64,000 bases of DNA from Vibrio penaeicida (GCF_030689305.1 NZ_JAUYVM010000009.1:124001-188000); one strand, 5' to 3'; shown: positions 17,124-26,731, counted from the first letter of the stretch. The notes: a model not told the origin generated them from the sequence alone. A program made the numbers and translations.

Positions 17124-17762
17124 ATGAAAACCGTTTTGATCACAGGCTTTGAACCCTTTGGTGGAGCCACGATTAACCCAGCTCTGGAAGCAGTTAAGCA
17201 ACTGGAGGGTAGGGAACTCAGCAAGGGGCGAATTGTTACCTGTACGGTTCCTGTAGTGAGATACGAATCGGTCGACATGGTGAAGCAGGCTATTCAAGCA
17301 CATAATCCAGACATTGTTATCACGGTAGGACAAGCCGCAGGGCGAGATGCTATCACACCAGAAAGGGTGGCAATTAACATTGATGACTTCCGTATTCCAG
17401 ATAATGGAGGGTTGCAGCCGATAGATGAACCCGTGGTGGCAGAGGGTCCCGATGCGTACTTTTCTACTCTTCCTATTAAAGCAATATGCCAAGTTTTGAA
17501 TGAAAATGATGTGCCAGCGAAAGTATCGAATACAGCAGGAACGTACGTTTGTAATCATCTCTTCTATGGGGTTCAGCACTTCCTTTCTGAGTCGAATATC
17601 CGCCATGGCTTTGTTCATATTCCACTCTTGCCTGAGCAAGCGGAAGAATTAAAAATGCCCGGTATGCCTTTGGATACGATTGTTGAAGGTTTAGCGCTTA
17701 TGGCGCAAGCGTGTATAGACCATACTCGGGACATTAAAGTGTCGGAAGGAACGATTTGCTAG
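17124..17762 (+). CDS. pcp: Pyrrolidone-carboxylate peptidase (pyroglutamyl peptidase I)
   Basis: A 212-residue cytoplasmic cysteine peptidase (family C15) that removes N-terminal pyroglutamate from peptides. All family motifs are present: VLITGFEPFGGATINP at the start, the catalytic Glu80 in TPERVAINIDDFRIPDN, Cys143 in SNTAGTYVCNHLFYG and His165 in GFVHIPLLPEQ. The size is standard. Its ribosome site AAGGAAC overlaps the tadG stop, so it is probably at the end of the tad transcript, an unexpected partner. Free pyroglutamate is also the classic substrate of PxpABC-type enzymes, and relatives of these are encoded about 40 kb away in this window. Confidence 0.95.
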   Translation: MKTVLITGFEPFGGATINPALEAVKQLEGRELSKGRIVTCTVPVVRYESVDMVKQAIQAHNPDIVITVGQAAGRDAITPERVAINIDDFRIPDNGGLQPIDEPVVAEGPDAYFSTLPIKAICQVLNENDVPAKVSNTAGTYVCNHLFYGVQHFLSESNIRHGFVHIPLLPEQAEELKMPGMPLDTIVEGLALMAQACIDHTRDIKVSEGTIC

Positions 17763-17772
17763 CTGGTCTGTT

Positions 17773-17820
17773 AACCTTTCAACCTTTCAACCTTTCAACC
17801 TTTCAATCTTTCAATCTTTC
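17773..17820 (+). repeat. Six tandem copies of an 8-bp repeat
   Basis: Four perfect AACCTTTC units followed by two AATCTTTC units, just after the pcp stop and before the shared terminator. The unit length is not a multiple of three and no gene spans it. Copy number could vary by slippage. Confidence 0.9.
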
Positions 17821-17872
17821 AAGCAGAAGCTAACGCGTCCGCCATTTGATAGAAATAAAAAATAGAAAATAG

Positions 17873-17900
17873 AAAAGCCAGCTGTTTTCAGCTGGCTTTT
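17873..17900. terminator. Bidirectional terminator between pcp and the NRPS gene
   Basis: A 12-bp perfect stem, AAAAGCCAGCTG (17873-17884) and CAGCTGGCTTTT (17889-17900), with loop TTTT, is flanked by A and T runs. A second hairpin, ATCTAAGC (17905-17912) with GCTTAGAT (17918-17925), follows. Both lie between converging genes. Confidence 0.85.
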
Positions 17901-17947
17901 GTGTATCTAAGCATGGTGCTTAGATTAAGGTCAACAGACCCTAGTAG

Positions 17948-20900
17948 TTAGAACGCTTTTGCTATTGAGCATAAAGATCCAACATCAAGCGAATCGTTGT
18001 CGCAAAGTGTTAGCAATGATGAGAGAAACTCATTTGCAATCAGATTCGCTACTTCTTCACTGATTTCAGTGGAGTCAAAGAAGAGGTTAAACGACATCGC
18101 ATGCCCCGATGTCACCGACATGATGATTTGATGGCTTGTGCCACTTACGGTACCTAACCGCTCCAAGGTTAAGTTTTGCGTTTTGGGGTGTATTGGTTGT
18201 ATCCCGTGCCCCATTTGGCTATTAAAAACAAACAACGTTCCGCCACGGGTGGTTGGCACCCATTCTTCATCGTATTCGTTTAAATCAAGAAAACCATATT
18301 CCAATCGTTCCGCGCTGGACTCTGCAATCTGCGACAGCGCTCTTGATACATCGCCATTAACATTAATGCGCAGTGGTGGAGTCGCCGAAAAGACACCCAT
18401 CATACGGTCAATATCAAGGATACTGGATGGTCTCTTAGCGAGAGTCGTATTAAATACGATGTCTTTTTTCCCTGTCGCTTTGCTTAAGGTGTGCGCCCAG
18501 CCAAGCTGACACAATTGATTGGTGGTGACGCTATGTTCACGAGCTCTTGCGATTATCTGACCGCTTTCCATATCGGTAAGCTGCATGCTGATACTTTGCA
18601 TACGAATTGGGTTATCACACAGCGAATCTGCTGATCGAGGTAGGCAAAGATTTTTTGGCGCACCTTTCAGGTAGTTTCGCCAAAACGCTCGTGCTTTGCT
18701 GTCATTCTGATAGTCGTGAATGTAATGAACAAAAGGTTCAAAACTAAATGGTGTCACATCGGGTTCACGCCCTAACAGTAGGGACTCATAGTCTCTCATT
18801 ACTTCGGCGAGGAATGACTTCATCGACCATTGGTCGAAAAGTACTTGGTGATAGGTCAAGATCATGGCATGTTCGTCGTTGCCGAAGTTACCCAGCCATA
18901 AGCGCATCAAAGGTGAGGACACCTCACTGATTTCACGTCTTCTTTCTATCACGAGATGTTGCGTCATTTCTGCATCTTTGTCTTTTTCAGAAACGCCAGT
19001 GCAGTCTTCATATTTTATCGGCATCTTGCTGTTTTCTGGCACGATGACCAAGGGTTTGCCTTTTTCAAAGGCGTCACAAAATACTGCCCGCAAAATATCG
19101 TGGCGTTTCAACGCAATGTCCCAAGCTTGTTGAAAGGCGCTTGTGTTTAATGTGCCGGATAATTGGAAATATTCCTGACCAATTTGGAAATCGCGATTGA
19201 TTCTATTGGAGTAAAGAAGTGCACGTTGAGCGTGCGTTGCCGGGTAAATAGCGCTGAGAGAACCCAGTTTGCTTTCTATGGTTTCTATATGCTGCTGATT
19301 TAACGTAACGTTTCTCAAATCAGACGGCGTTAATGTGTTCGGTGTTTCTGTGTCGGTACAGTGGGCGACAATTGCTCTGACTTCTTCGGTAAAATTCAAC
19401 ATCAACGAAGTTAGGTTGATCTGCAAGCTGGTGACTTCAAACTGAATGTGGAGTTTGCCTTCCAAAATCCAGCACACAACCTTCATTTCTCTTAGTGGTT
19501 TGTTTTTCTCCCCAACCATATAGCCAAGGTTACAGAGCTCCATATTCCACTTGTTTGGGTTGTCGGATATAGAGTTGTATTGCCCTAGGTATTTGAAGCT
19601 TATTGAAGCATTTAACCTGCTTTGTAGACGGCGACGAATACCGCTGTCAGGGTGATGGTACGCAAGGTGAAGATAGTTTGCCCCTTCTTCAGGAACGCCT
19701 CGGAAGCTTTCCTTCACGTTTTTGATTTGTTGGCTGAGATTGGTTTTCGTTGACGGCAGTTTTAATGGAAAAATACTGGCAAACCAACCGATTGTATCGT
19801 CCACTTTTACGTTGCTTGCGAGTTCTTGTCGACCGCACCCTCTCATCAGAACTTCGGTATTCTCACCTCTTTCAATCAGTATGTTTGAAAGTGCAGTCAG
19901 GAGTAATTCACGAGGGCTAGTTCGATAGGGTGTGTTTGCATCGGATAACAACTGTGCCGTGACACGTTCATCCACTGTGATGATTTCAACTCGAGATTGA
20001 ACATTAGGGCGGCATTTAGGGCTGAAACTGTCACTTTTAAGCCAGTACGCTGTTTCATTTTTGCAAATTCGCTCTAACTGGGCATTTAAACTTTGCGTAA
20101 AAATTTGCACACCGGAGTAGTTTGGCAGTTTGGTATCGCAGCCTCCATCGTACAGCGCTTGAAGATCTCGAGCGATGATGTGCCAAGAGGCTGAATCAAC
20201 GATTAGGTGATGGGCACACAAGCACAAATAGATAGTGCTTTCGTTTCTAATACGGTAAAGCACGGCTTTGAACATAACGCCTGCACCGGATTCTATGTCG
20301 AACGTTTCATTCAATCCAGCTAAGTAGATATCAAGCTCTTCGTAATTCGCGAACGATTCCTCTGCGAACGAAAACAAGTCTTCATGTGTATCGATGAGTT
20401 CTTGTTTACCCGTTTCGAACGTTTTGTTGAATCGAGTTCGGAATATATCATGGTGTTCTGTTAATCGTATGAGTGCTTGCTCCATACGAGCACAAGAAAC
20501 GTCGGCTGGCAGTGAAAGTGTAACCGCATGGTTATAGTGGTTTGGCTGCATGAAGTTTTGTTCAAAAAACCATTGCTGCGCGGGTAATAGGTCAACTAAG
20601 CCTGTTGTTTCTCCGCGAACGATTTGTGTGGGTGCTTCATGCTTTATGTGTTCTGACATTTCTGAAAAAACGGTATGTTTCATTATATCTATGGTGTCGA
20701 GTTTCATGCCGATAGACTCCATTTCAACGGATAGTGTTATAGCAGAGACTGAATCTCCACCTCTGCTTACAAAGTCATCTCTAATGGATAAAGAGGTCTG
20801 TTGTAAGACAGAGCATGCCTTCGACAAAAGTTGTCTCTGGATGCTAGTAAGGTGACGTAAATCATCATCAAATTCTGTGGTAGGGATAGGTAAAGCCTTG

Positions 20901-23713
20901 CGATCGACTTGGCCATTGTGTGTCAGTGGCAAAGCGTCGAGTTGTACCAAAAACGCTGGCTGCATATACGTAGGGAGTTTGTTTTCAAGAAGCGTTTTGA
21001 TTGAACTAGGTGGAATTGGAGAGTGAGCAACGTAATAGCCCGCCAATACCTTTCTGTTTTCTTGTGGGAGTATAGTGGCAACTGCTGACGCGATGCCTTC
21101 TATTCTTTCCATCGCGGCTTGAATATCATTCAGATTAAAGCGGTGTTCTTTGTACTTTATTTCTTCATCTTTTCTACCGCTGAAGTAAAGGTAGCCATCT
21201 TGTCCCCAGTAGGCGTGATCACCCGTTTTGTAGACTCGAATACCACGCACATTCAGTTCCGGAATATTCGTGACGATGAAGCGAGAAGTGGTGAGTTGAG
21301 GCTGCCCTAAATAACCGTCTGCTAACCCACTGCCGCCAATGAGGATTTCTCCCGTGACGCCTTTTGGCACTAATCTGCCCTTCTTATCAACCAAATAAAC
21401 GCAGGTATTGTCACAGACTTTCCCTATCGGAATTCGTTGTTGCTCTGCATGGTGAGGTTTGCATATCAAAGCGGTAGCGTAGACGGATGTTTCTGCTGGT
21501 CCGTACAGATTGATGATATTGGGTATATTGCTGTCTAAAGCTTTGGAAATGGCATTAGCCGAAACCAAGTCTCCACTAAACACAAGTGTACTGATACTCT
21601 GAAAGAGGTCGTCTGGGTAAGAGTGGATATACCGTTCCATCTCCCCTGTTGTTAGATAGATGTGATCAATTTTATGAGTGTTGATAACGGATTTCAGTTT
21701 ATCGGGATAGTGGGTTGTTTGTCTTGCCGATACCACCAATGTTTTCCCGTGAGTCAGAGCCGTCCAGAGCTGTAATGTGGCGGAATCAAAGGCTTCGTTA
21801 GAAGAGAGAAGAATTCGCTCACCGATGGGTATGGTGGTTGAAGGGATGATACGGCTGAGCAGAGCTTCATGTGAAAGAGCGATACCTGTTGGTGAATCTA
21901 TTACGCCAGAAGTAAAAATAAATTGGCTTACATTACTCGTAGGGAATGAATCGGGGAGGGGCAGGGTAACCGCTTCTAAATCGCCCTCAATCGGAGAAGT
22001 CCACGATTGCGTTTTGTTGTGCTTATCAAGGTGTACGCTATGTTTACCTAAAATCGTCATTGGACATAGCTGCTCGACAATCGTTCGTTTACGCTCGTCC
22101 GATTCTTCCCGATCAAGGCATGTATAAGGCAGCCCCACATACTGAGTGGCGACGATGGCAATAACCGTTTCAGACAAACTATCTAGGTCTATCGCAACGG
22201 GCTTTCCCCAATGGCTAGACGGTCGAAATTGGTTAAAATAGCGAACGTATGCGGCAATGCTTTGATGAAGTTCTCCGTAGGTGTACTTGTGTTGGGAAAC
22301 ATCATCGATAAGCGCGATATTGTCTGGTGTTTCTATTATCCATCGGTGTACGTGCTTAGCCAATGAAACGTTAGAAACAGTTTGTTCAGTTTTGTTTTGT
22401 TGTTTGAAGAATTGATGCTCGTGTTCTAGCAAGATGGACGCACTGCCAACAGGTTTGTCCATTGAAGCCATGACCTGGTGAAGTAGATGTTCAAAGCGCT
22501 GCAAAAAGTTTTCAAACATCCCACTTTCAAACTGAGCTTTTACGTAGTCGAATCGAAAGCTGAAATGTGAACTGGCGGAATCACAAAAGAGCAATTGAAT
22601 ACTGGTGTTAAGCTCCAGTAACTCGTAGTTGAAGGATAGAGTGACTCCGTCTGAAAGTTCAAAACTATCGTCGATACCCATTGTCGAGCCGAAGGCTACG
22701 TTGGTGGGTTCTTTTATTTCTGTTTCAGAAGACTCATTCAGCTTGTTGATCAGATCTCGGTAGGGGAGCGCTTTATAGGACTGAACTGCTTGGTTGAACG
22801 ATCTTATCTCATCAAAATACGCTTCAAAAGATTGGTTTTCTTCGAGATCATAAACATCGAGACGAGTGTTAACAAAGCAACCGAGAGTTTGCCTAGATTC
22901 TTTATCTCTCATATCCATAGGTGAAGTCACACCAATGAGGTGTTGATCCGCTAATCGACCAACAAGCAAGGCATATACGGCTTTGAAGAATAAGTGAGGT
23001 GTTAAGGTGTTTTCTCTACAAAATGTCTTGATTTTGTCGCTAAACCCAGAGGATAAGGAAAGAATACTGGTTTGAGTTAGCCGGCTGGTCGTTCTTGATA
23101 AGACCGGGAAATTAGCTGTTAGCGAACGAGAGAGCACTTTTTGCTCCCACACTTTACAGGCATCGTCCTTTTTATCTTCTGCTAAATGAAGACATTGGCA
23201 TGGGCAGTTAACATCCAATTCAATATCGCAATCCATGCAATTGGCTTTGGTTTGCCTTTGATATTCATTTTTAATGACGTCGAGAAACAGTGTAAAACCT
23301 GTACCATCTATCGCTATTTGGTGGCACATGGTGATAACTTTGAATGTGTTATCAGCTAACTTCAGTACACAGGCTTTGTATAGCCTTCCTTCACAAGGGT
23401 CGATTTTGTTGAAATAGTAGTGGTCCAATACGATTCGGTATTCTGCATTAGGATCCCGTTTGTTGGTGAAGTCATAAAACTCAATGCTGACTGGTGAAGA
23501 TATGTGAGTTTTATAGAGCTTGTTATTTTTGAGCTGATAATGGCAATGGAAGTTTTCAGCTTGGAAAGCCGTACGTATCGATTCAATCAAAGCTTGCTGG
23601 TCTGCGTCGCCATGCAAATCGAATGTAACAAACGAGTTGGATAGCATGTTGCTCGGTTCGTTCTGTGCTTCAATGAACACATTCAGCTCGTATGGTGTTG
23701 CAATCGATTTCAT
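17948..23713 (-). CDS. Single-module nonribosomal peptide synthetase, C-A-T-E-C, with degenerate motifs
   Basis: The protein has 1921 residues. Domains: condensation-like C1 (about 1-430), adenylation A (about 440-945), carrier T (about 950-1025; Ser988 in FVSRGGDSVSA), epimerisation E (about 1040-1470; LLPAQQWFFEQ, HHLIVDSASW at 1168, FKYLGQYNS) and terminal condensation-like C2 (about 1485-1910). There is no final T or thioesterase domain. Several key residues are lost. Both C domains have HQ in place of the HH of HHxxxDG (131-137 and 1622-1628). The A3 loop is TSGVIDSPTG instead of TSGSTGxPKG, and A10 reads NGQVDRKAL, with Gln935 where the catalytic Lys normally is. A4 (FDSATLQLW), A5 (NLYGPAE) and A7 (YKTGDH) remain recognisable. 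T and E look intact. It may be a non-canonical or inactive synthetase, or depend on partners elsewhere. It shares ATGA with the HAD gene upstream. Confidence 0.88.
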   Translation of the reverse strand: MKSIATPYELNVFIEAQNEPSNMLSNSFVTFDLHGDADQQALIESIRTAFQAENFHCHYQLKNNKLYKTHISSPVSIEFYDFTNKRDPNAEYRIVLDHYYFNKIDPCEGRLYKACVLKLADNTFKVITMCHQIAIDGTGFTLFLDVIKNEYQRQTKANCMDCDIELDVNCPCQCLHLAEDKKDDACKVWEQKVLSRSLTANFPVLSRTTSRLTQTSILSLSSGFSDKIKTFCRENTLTPHLFFKAVYALLVGRLADQHLIGVTSPMDMRDKESRQTLGCFVNTRLDVYDLEENQSFEAYFDEIRSFNQAVQSYKALPYRDLINKLNESSETEIKEPTNVAFGSTMGIDDSFELSDGVTLSFNYELLELNTSIQLLFCDSASSHFSFRFDYVKAQFESGMFENFLQRFEHLLHQVMASMDKPVGSASILLEHEHQFFKQQNKTEQTVSNVSLAKHVHRWIIETPDNIALIDDVSQHKYTYGELHQSIAAYVRYFNQFRPSSHWGKPVAIDLDSLSETVIAIVATQYVGLPYTCLDREESDERKRTIVEQLCPMTILGKHSVHLDKHNKTQSWTSPIEGDLEAVTLPLPDSFPTSNVSQFIFTSGVIDSPTGIALSHEALLSRIIPSTTIPIGERILLSSNEAFDSATLQLWTALTHGKTLVVSARQTTHYPDKLKSVINTHKIDHIYLTTGEMERYIHSYPDDLFQSISTLVFSGDLVSANAISKALDSNIPNIINLYGPAETSVYATALICKPHHAEQQRIPIGKVCDNTCVYLVDKKGRLVPKGVTGEILIGGSGLADGYLGQPQLTTSRFIVTNIPELNVRGIRVYKTGDHAYWGQDGYLYFSGRKDEEIKYKEHRFNLNDIQAAMERIEGIASAVATILPQENRKVLAGYYVAHSPIPPSSIKTLLENKLPTYMQPAFLVQLDALPLTHNGQVDRKALPIPTTEFDDDLRHLTSIQRQLLSKACSVLQQTSLSIRDDFVSRGGDSVSAITLSVEMESIGMKLDTIDIMKHTVFSEMSEHIKHEAPTQIVRGETTGLVDLLPAQQWFFEQNFMQPNHYNHAVTLSLPADVSCARMEQALIRLTEHHDIFRTRFNKTFETGKQELIDTHEDLFSFAEESFANYEELDIYLAGLNETFDIESGAGVMFKAVLYRIRNESTIYLCLCAHHLIVDSASWHIIARDLQALYDGGCDTKLPNYSGVQIFTQSLNAQLERICKNETAYWLKSDSFSPKCRPNVQSRVEIITVDERVTAQLLSDANTPYRTSPRELLLTALSNILIERGENTEVLMRGCGRQELASNVKVDDTIGWFASIFPLKLPSTKTNLSQQIKNVKESFRGVPEEGANYLHLAYHHPDSGIRRRLQSRLNASISFKYLGQYNSISDNPNKWNMELCNLGYMVGEKNKPLREMKVVCWILEGKLHIQFEVTSLQINLTSLMLNFTEEVRAIVAHCTDTETPNTLTPSDLRNVTLNQQHIETIESKLGSLSAIYPATHAQRALLYSNRINRDFQIGQEYFQLSGTLNTSAFQQAWDIALKRHDILRAVFCDAFEKGKPLVIVPENSKMPIKYEDCTGVSEKDKDAEMTQHLVIERRREISEVSSPLMRLWLGNFGNDEHAMILTYHQVLFDQWSMKSFLAEVMRDYESLLLGREPDVTPFSFEPFVHYIHDYQNDSKARAFWRNYLKGAPKNLCLPRSADSLCDNPIRMQSISMQLTDMESGQIIARAREHSVTTNQLCQLGWAHTLSKATGKKDIVFNTTLAKRPSSILDIDRMMGVFSATPPLRINVNGDVSRALSQIAESSAERLEYGFLDLNEYDEEWVPTTRGGTLFVFNSQMGHGIQPIHPKTQNLTLERLGTVSGTSHQIIMSVTSGHAMSFNLFFDSTEISEEVANLIANEFLSSLLTLCDNDSLDVGSLCSIAKAF

Positions 23714-24612
23714 GCGTAGCTCCCCCTAAGTGACAAATTGAAGAACTTAATGAGAAACTTTGCGACGCCATCGTTTGCGTTACTTTGCGTAAATAAAGGG
23801 TTAGGGAGTCGACGAGGTAAATCCGACATTGCATTTTGCATTACAATGCCAAGCGCTGCGGTTTTTAATATGGTCTCATCGCTCATACCGTCGCCAAATG
23901 CTATCGCTTCCTTTTCTAGGTCGATGCCCTTCAACGATAAATGCCGATCAGCGGCGGTGGCTTTCGTTACATATTTGGGGCTGATTTCAAGATAGTGATT
24001 AGCCGAAAGGGTGATTTCACATTCATTTTCGAAAAGGCTTCTTAGTTTTTTTTCAACTTCTTCAGTGTCATGAGAAGTTGATACAAGAAGCTTATTTGCT
24101 TTTAAAGAAAGAAGATGCTTTGGTCGGTGAAGAAAATAAGGGAATTGAGACTTTGAAGAATAAGCACTGACGTTGTGATTGACTTCGCTGACATGCCAGC
24201 CATCAGTATCAAATACACTAACATGAGTATTTGGACCAGACAGAAATCTTAAGAGTTGTTGGTAAGTCGAATGAGGAAAGGTAATGTTTTGTGCGTAAGC
24301 CAATTCGTTCGTTTGTGCTTCTAACGCACCATTGCAGCCTAATATTGTTGGTGAGAAATCAAGTGGCTTTAGCTGCTTGAAAACATCTCTTGGATGCCTC
24401 CCCGTTGTTAATATAACTTCAATGCCACTGACATAAAGTCTAGTTAAAATACAGCTTGTGTAGTCTGTAATTTCCCCCGCTGGGTCTAGTAATGTGCCAT
24501 CTAGATCCGTAACTATCGCTTTAATTGTGTTGCCGTTAACGATCATAATAATAAACCTGTAGATATAGTTATCCTTCGCCAGTTGCAATGTATGCGTAGC
24601 GGTGGTGGTCAT
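23710..24612 (-). CDS. HAD-superfamily hydrolase, Cof/YidA type
   Basis: A phosphatase of about 300 residues of the Cof-like HAD-IIB class, acting on small phosphorylated metabolites. Motif I is VTDLDGTLLD with nucleophile Asp36 and Asp38, motif II is LTTGR, the conserved Lys lies near 217 in YVTKATA, and motif IV is FGDGMSDE (Asp241, Asp245), with Ser in place of the usual Asn. An in-frame ATG at 24546 (MIVNGNTIKAIVTDLDGT) starts closer to the family core and may be the true start, although the far one has AAGGTC before it. Its stop overlaps the NRPS start by ATGA, so the two are translated together. This suggests a phosphorylated intermediate or product for the NRPS, which is an inference. 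Confidence 0.83.
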   Translation of the reverse strand: MTTTATHTLQLAKDNYIYRFIIMIVNGNTIKAIVTDLDGTLLDPAGEITDYTSCILTRLYVSGIEVILTTGRHPRDVFKQLKPLDFSPTILGCNGALEAQTNELAYAQNITFPHSTYQQLLRFLSGPNTHVSVFDTDGWHVSEVNHNVSAYSSKSQFPYFLHRPKHLLSLKANKLLVSTSHDTEEVEKKLRSLFENECEITLSANHYLEISPKYVTKATAADRHLSLKGIDLEKEAIAFGDGMSDETILKTAALGIVMQNAMSDLPRRLPNPLFTQSNANDGVAKFLIKFFNLSLRGSYA

Positions 24613-25350
24613 TGACCTTATAATTTTGTAATCCCAATTAAGATTAAATTAATACGTGGCTTGTTATTTAACTCGTGAACCAAATCGGAAATTATTCGAG
24701 CTCTAAAATAAATGTTTGTAATTGTATGATTTAATAAGGTTTTTTATGCACTTAATTTCGTAGCGCTTTTTATTTCAGGAGATAGTAATCATATTTTTTG
24801 CTGAAAAAAATCCCTAAATGATACTCTGTATAACTTGGCTCAATAATGGGAATAATGAACATGTAATTCCAATAATTGAGTATTTAAAAGTATTATCATT
24901 AACGAGATTTTTATACGGTCTTTCATTCAGTATTTGATATTGCTCTTATAAAGATATAATTATTTGACCTATATATTGAAAGTTATTTCTTATTTAGCTC
25001 GACTTAATTCTCTTAATGTTTTCCTATAATGAGCAGCTCATAAATTTTAAATTCGATACCATATAATGAGAGTTATTATGTAATACATTGATTTTTAGCT
25101 TAATTACCCAGCTATACTCGTGAGTTTAAAATAAATTAATGCACTAACTTATTGTGAATAAAGCGGGTATTGTTTTTTTCGTTGAAAAATCAATAATAGT
25201 TTATGATATTAGACTCATATTATCTACTAAATAAAGAAATGTATTGCGGGTTTTAAAAAATTGGAACAGATGCACGTAATGCTTTTCCCATTTTCAATTT
25301 GGTATTAAATCGGTTGAAGCGAAATCATAATGGTTTTGAGGGAAGCGAAA
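24613..25350. other. Long AT-rich intergenic region upstream of the HAD-NRPS pair
   Basis: About 740 bases (840 counting up to the symporter stop) with no supported gene in any frame. It is very AT-rich. It should contain the promoter for the HAD-NRPS operon. No clear operator, repeat or small-RNA shape was found by eye. Confidence 0.5.
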
Positions 25351-25375
25351 AAAAGACACCTTTTCGGTGTCTTTT
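25351..25375 (-). terminator. Terminator of the symporter gene
   Basis: A 10-bp stem AAAAGACACC (25351-25360) with GGTGTCTTTT (25366-25375). Read on the minus strand it is followed by a run of seven T. It lies downstream of the symporter stop at 25454. Confidence 0.8.
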
Positions 25376-25453
25376 GGTATTTTTCGTAGGTTAAGTAACC
25401 TAAAAGCGTAGCAGTTATGCTTAAGCTAGCTGCTTGAACATGTATCTTTAAGG

Positions 25454-26731
25454 CTATGCTTGAGAAGCTTCTGAAGAGATATCCGCTTTGGCTGTTTGGT
25501 TGTATACCTTTTCATCTAACTCGCCTTCGCTTTTACCGACAAGCGTTGAGACCATAAGGTCACCGCACACGTTTACGCTTGTACGTGCCATGTCTAGAAT
25601 ACGGTCGATGCCCGCAACAATAGCTAGGCCTTCAAGCGGCAGCCCTACGGTTGTTAGCACGAGTGAAAGCATAATCAATCCCGCTCCAGGAACCCCAGCC
25701 GTACCAATAGACGCCAGAGTTGAAGTTAAGATGATCAACAGGTAATCAGAGGATTCTAGTGTGACACCAAATGCCTGAGCGATAAATAAAGCACAAACAC
25801 CTTGATAGAGTGCTGTGCCATCCATGTTGATTGTTGCGCCCAACGGCAAAACAAAGCTGGATACGCTCTTTGAAACGCCAAGCTCTTCCTGTGCAGATTT
25901 AATTGTGGCTGGCAAAGTACCGGAGCTACTCGTGGTGGTGAATGCAACGGTTGCTGGATTAACAATGCCTTTCAAGTACTGAATAGGGCTCAACCTGCCT
26001 ACAACGGTAATCAAGCCACTGTAGAACACGACCACATGAATAATACAACCGATGTAAACAGCCAATATGACCTTGCCTAATGGCAGCAACACATCTAATC
26101 CATATTTTCCTGCAACCCAAGCCATAAGTCCAAAAATGCCAAAAGGAGCAAGCTTCATAACTAACGATGTAAGCTTATACATACCTTCCGCCAAGCTCTC
26201 GAATACTCGAATAGCAGGTTCACCTTTTTCACCTATCAAAGTAAGAGAGACGCCAAGCCCAATAGCAAAGGTAATAATTTGCAGAATATTTCCAGAGGCC
26301 AGTGCATCGACTGGGTTTTTGGGAATAATGTTAAGCAGCGTTTGGACCAATGATGGTGAATCTTTTGCCGCACTTACCGCCTCGGTTGCGGTGATATTGA
26401 TCCCCGCACCAGGAGTAAGAAGGGTAGCAAGCGCCAACCCGATCGAGATTGCAATCGCGGTTGTCGAGAGATAGAGGATAACGGCCTTTCCGCCAATTCG
26501 ACCCATCTTTTTTGTGTCTTTCATTGATGTAATACCTACAATCAATGAACAGAATACAAGTGGCACGATTAGCATTTTGATCAAATTAATGAATAGAGTA
26601 CCGATAGGTTTTAAAACTTCGGCACTTGGCCCAAAAATTGCGCCAACTGCTACCCCAGCAACCATTCCGATCACAATTTGTTTCCACAGGCTTAATCCTG
26701 ATGAGCCGTTGTTTGTCGTTGTATTCGACAT
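25454..26731 (-). CDS. Dicarboxylate/amino acid:cation symporter (DAACS family)
   Basis: A 425-residue inner-membrane carrier of the GltP/DctA family that brings in glutamate, aspartate or C4-dicarboxylates with Na+ or H+. The family signatures are clear: GTLFINLIKMLIVPLVFCSLIVGI near the start, the re-entrant loop AFTTTSSSGTLPATI, and GATINMDGTALYQGVCALFIAQ with the substrate/sodium-binding NMDGT. About eight hydrophobic spans are visible and the length is normal. The C-terminal tail is acidic and short. Substrate choice cannot be told from these motifs. It is a single-gene unit; its upstream region holds a palindromic repeat. Confidence 0.92.
   Translation of the reverse strand: MSNTTTNNGSSGLSLWKQIVIGMVAGVAVGAIFGPSAEVLKPIGTLFINLIKMLIVPLVFCSLIVGITSMKDTKKMGRIGGKAVILYLSTTAIAISIGLALATLLTPGAGINITATEAVSAAKDSPSLVQTLLNIIPKNPVDALASGNILQIITFAIGLGVSLTLIGEKGEPAIRVFESLAEGMYKLTSLVMKLAPFGIFGLMAWVAGKYGLDVLLPLGKVILAVYIGCIIHVVVFYSGLITVVGRLSPIQYLKGIVNPATVAFTTTSSSGTLPATIKSAQEELGVSKSVSSFVLPLGATINMDGTALYQGVCALFIAQAFGVTLESSDYLLIILTSTLASIGTAGVPGAGLIMLSLVLTTVGLPLEGLAIVAGIDRILDMARTSVNVCGDLMVSTLVGKSEGELDEKVYNQTAKADISSEASQA

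Noticed and set aside
17773..17820. Octamer array considered as a CRISPR or attachment site
   Set aside because: Units touch without spacers, are only 8 bases long, and no cas or integrase gene is near.
17948..24612. HAD-NRPS pair considered as a siderophore cluster
   Set aside because: No isochorismate genes, MbtH, PPTase, TonB receptor or iron ABC transporter is nearby, and the catalytic motifs are degenerate.
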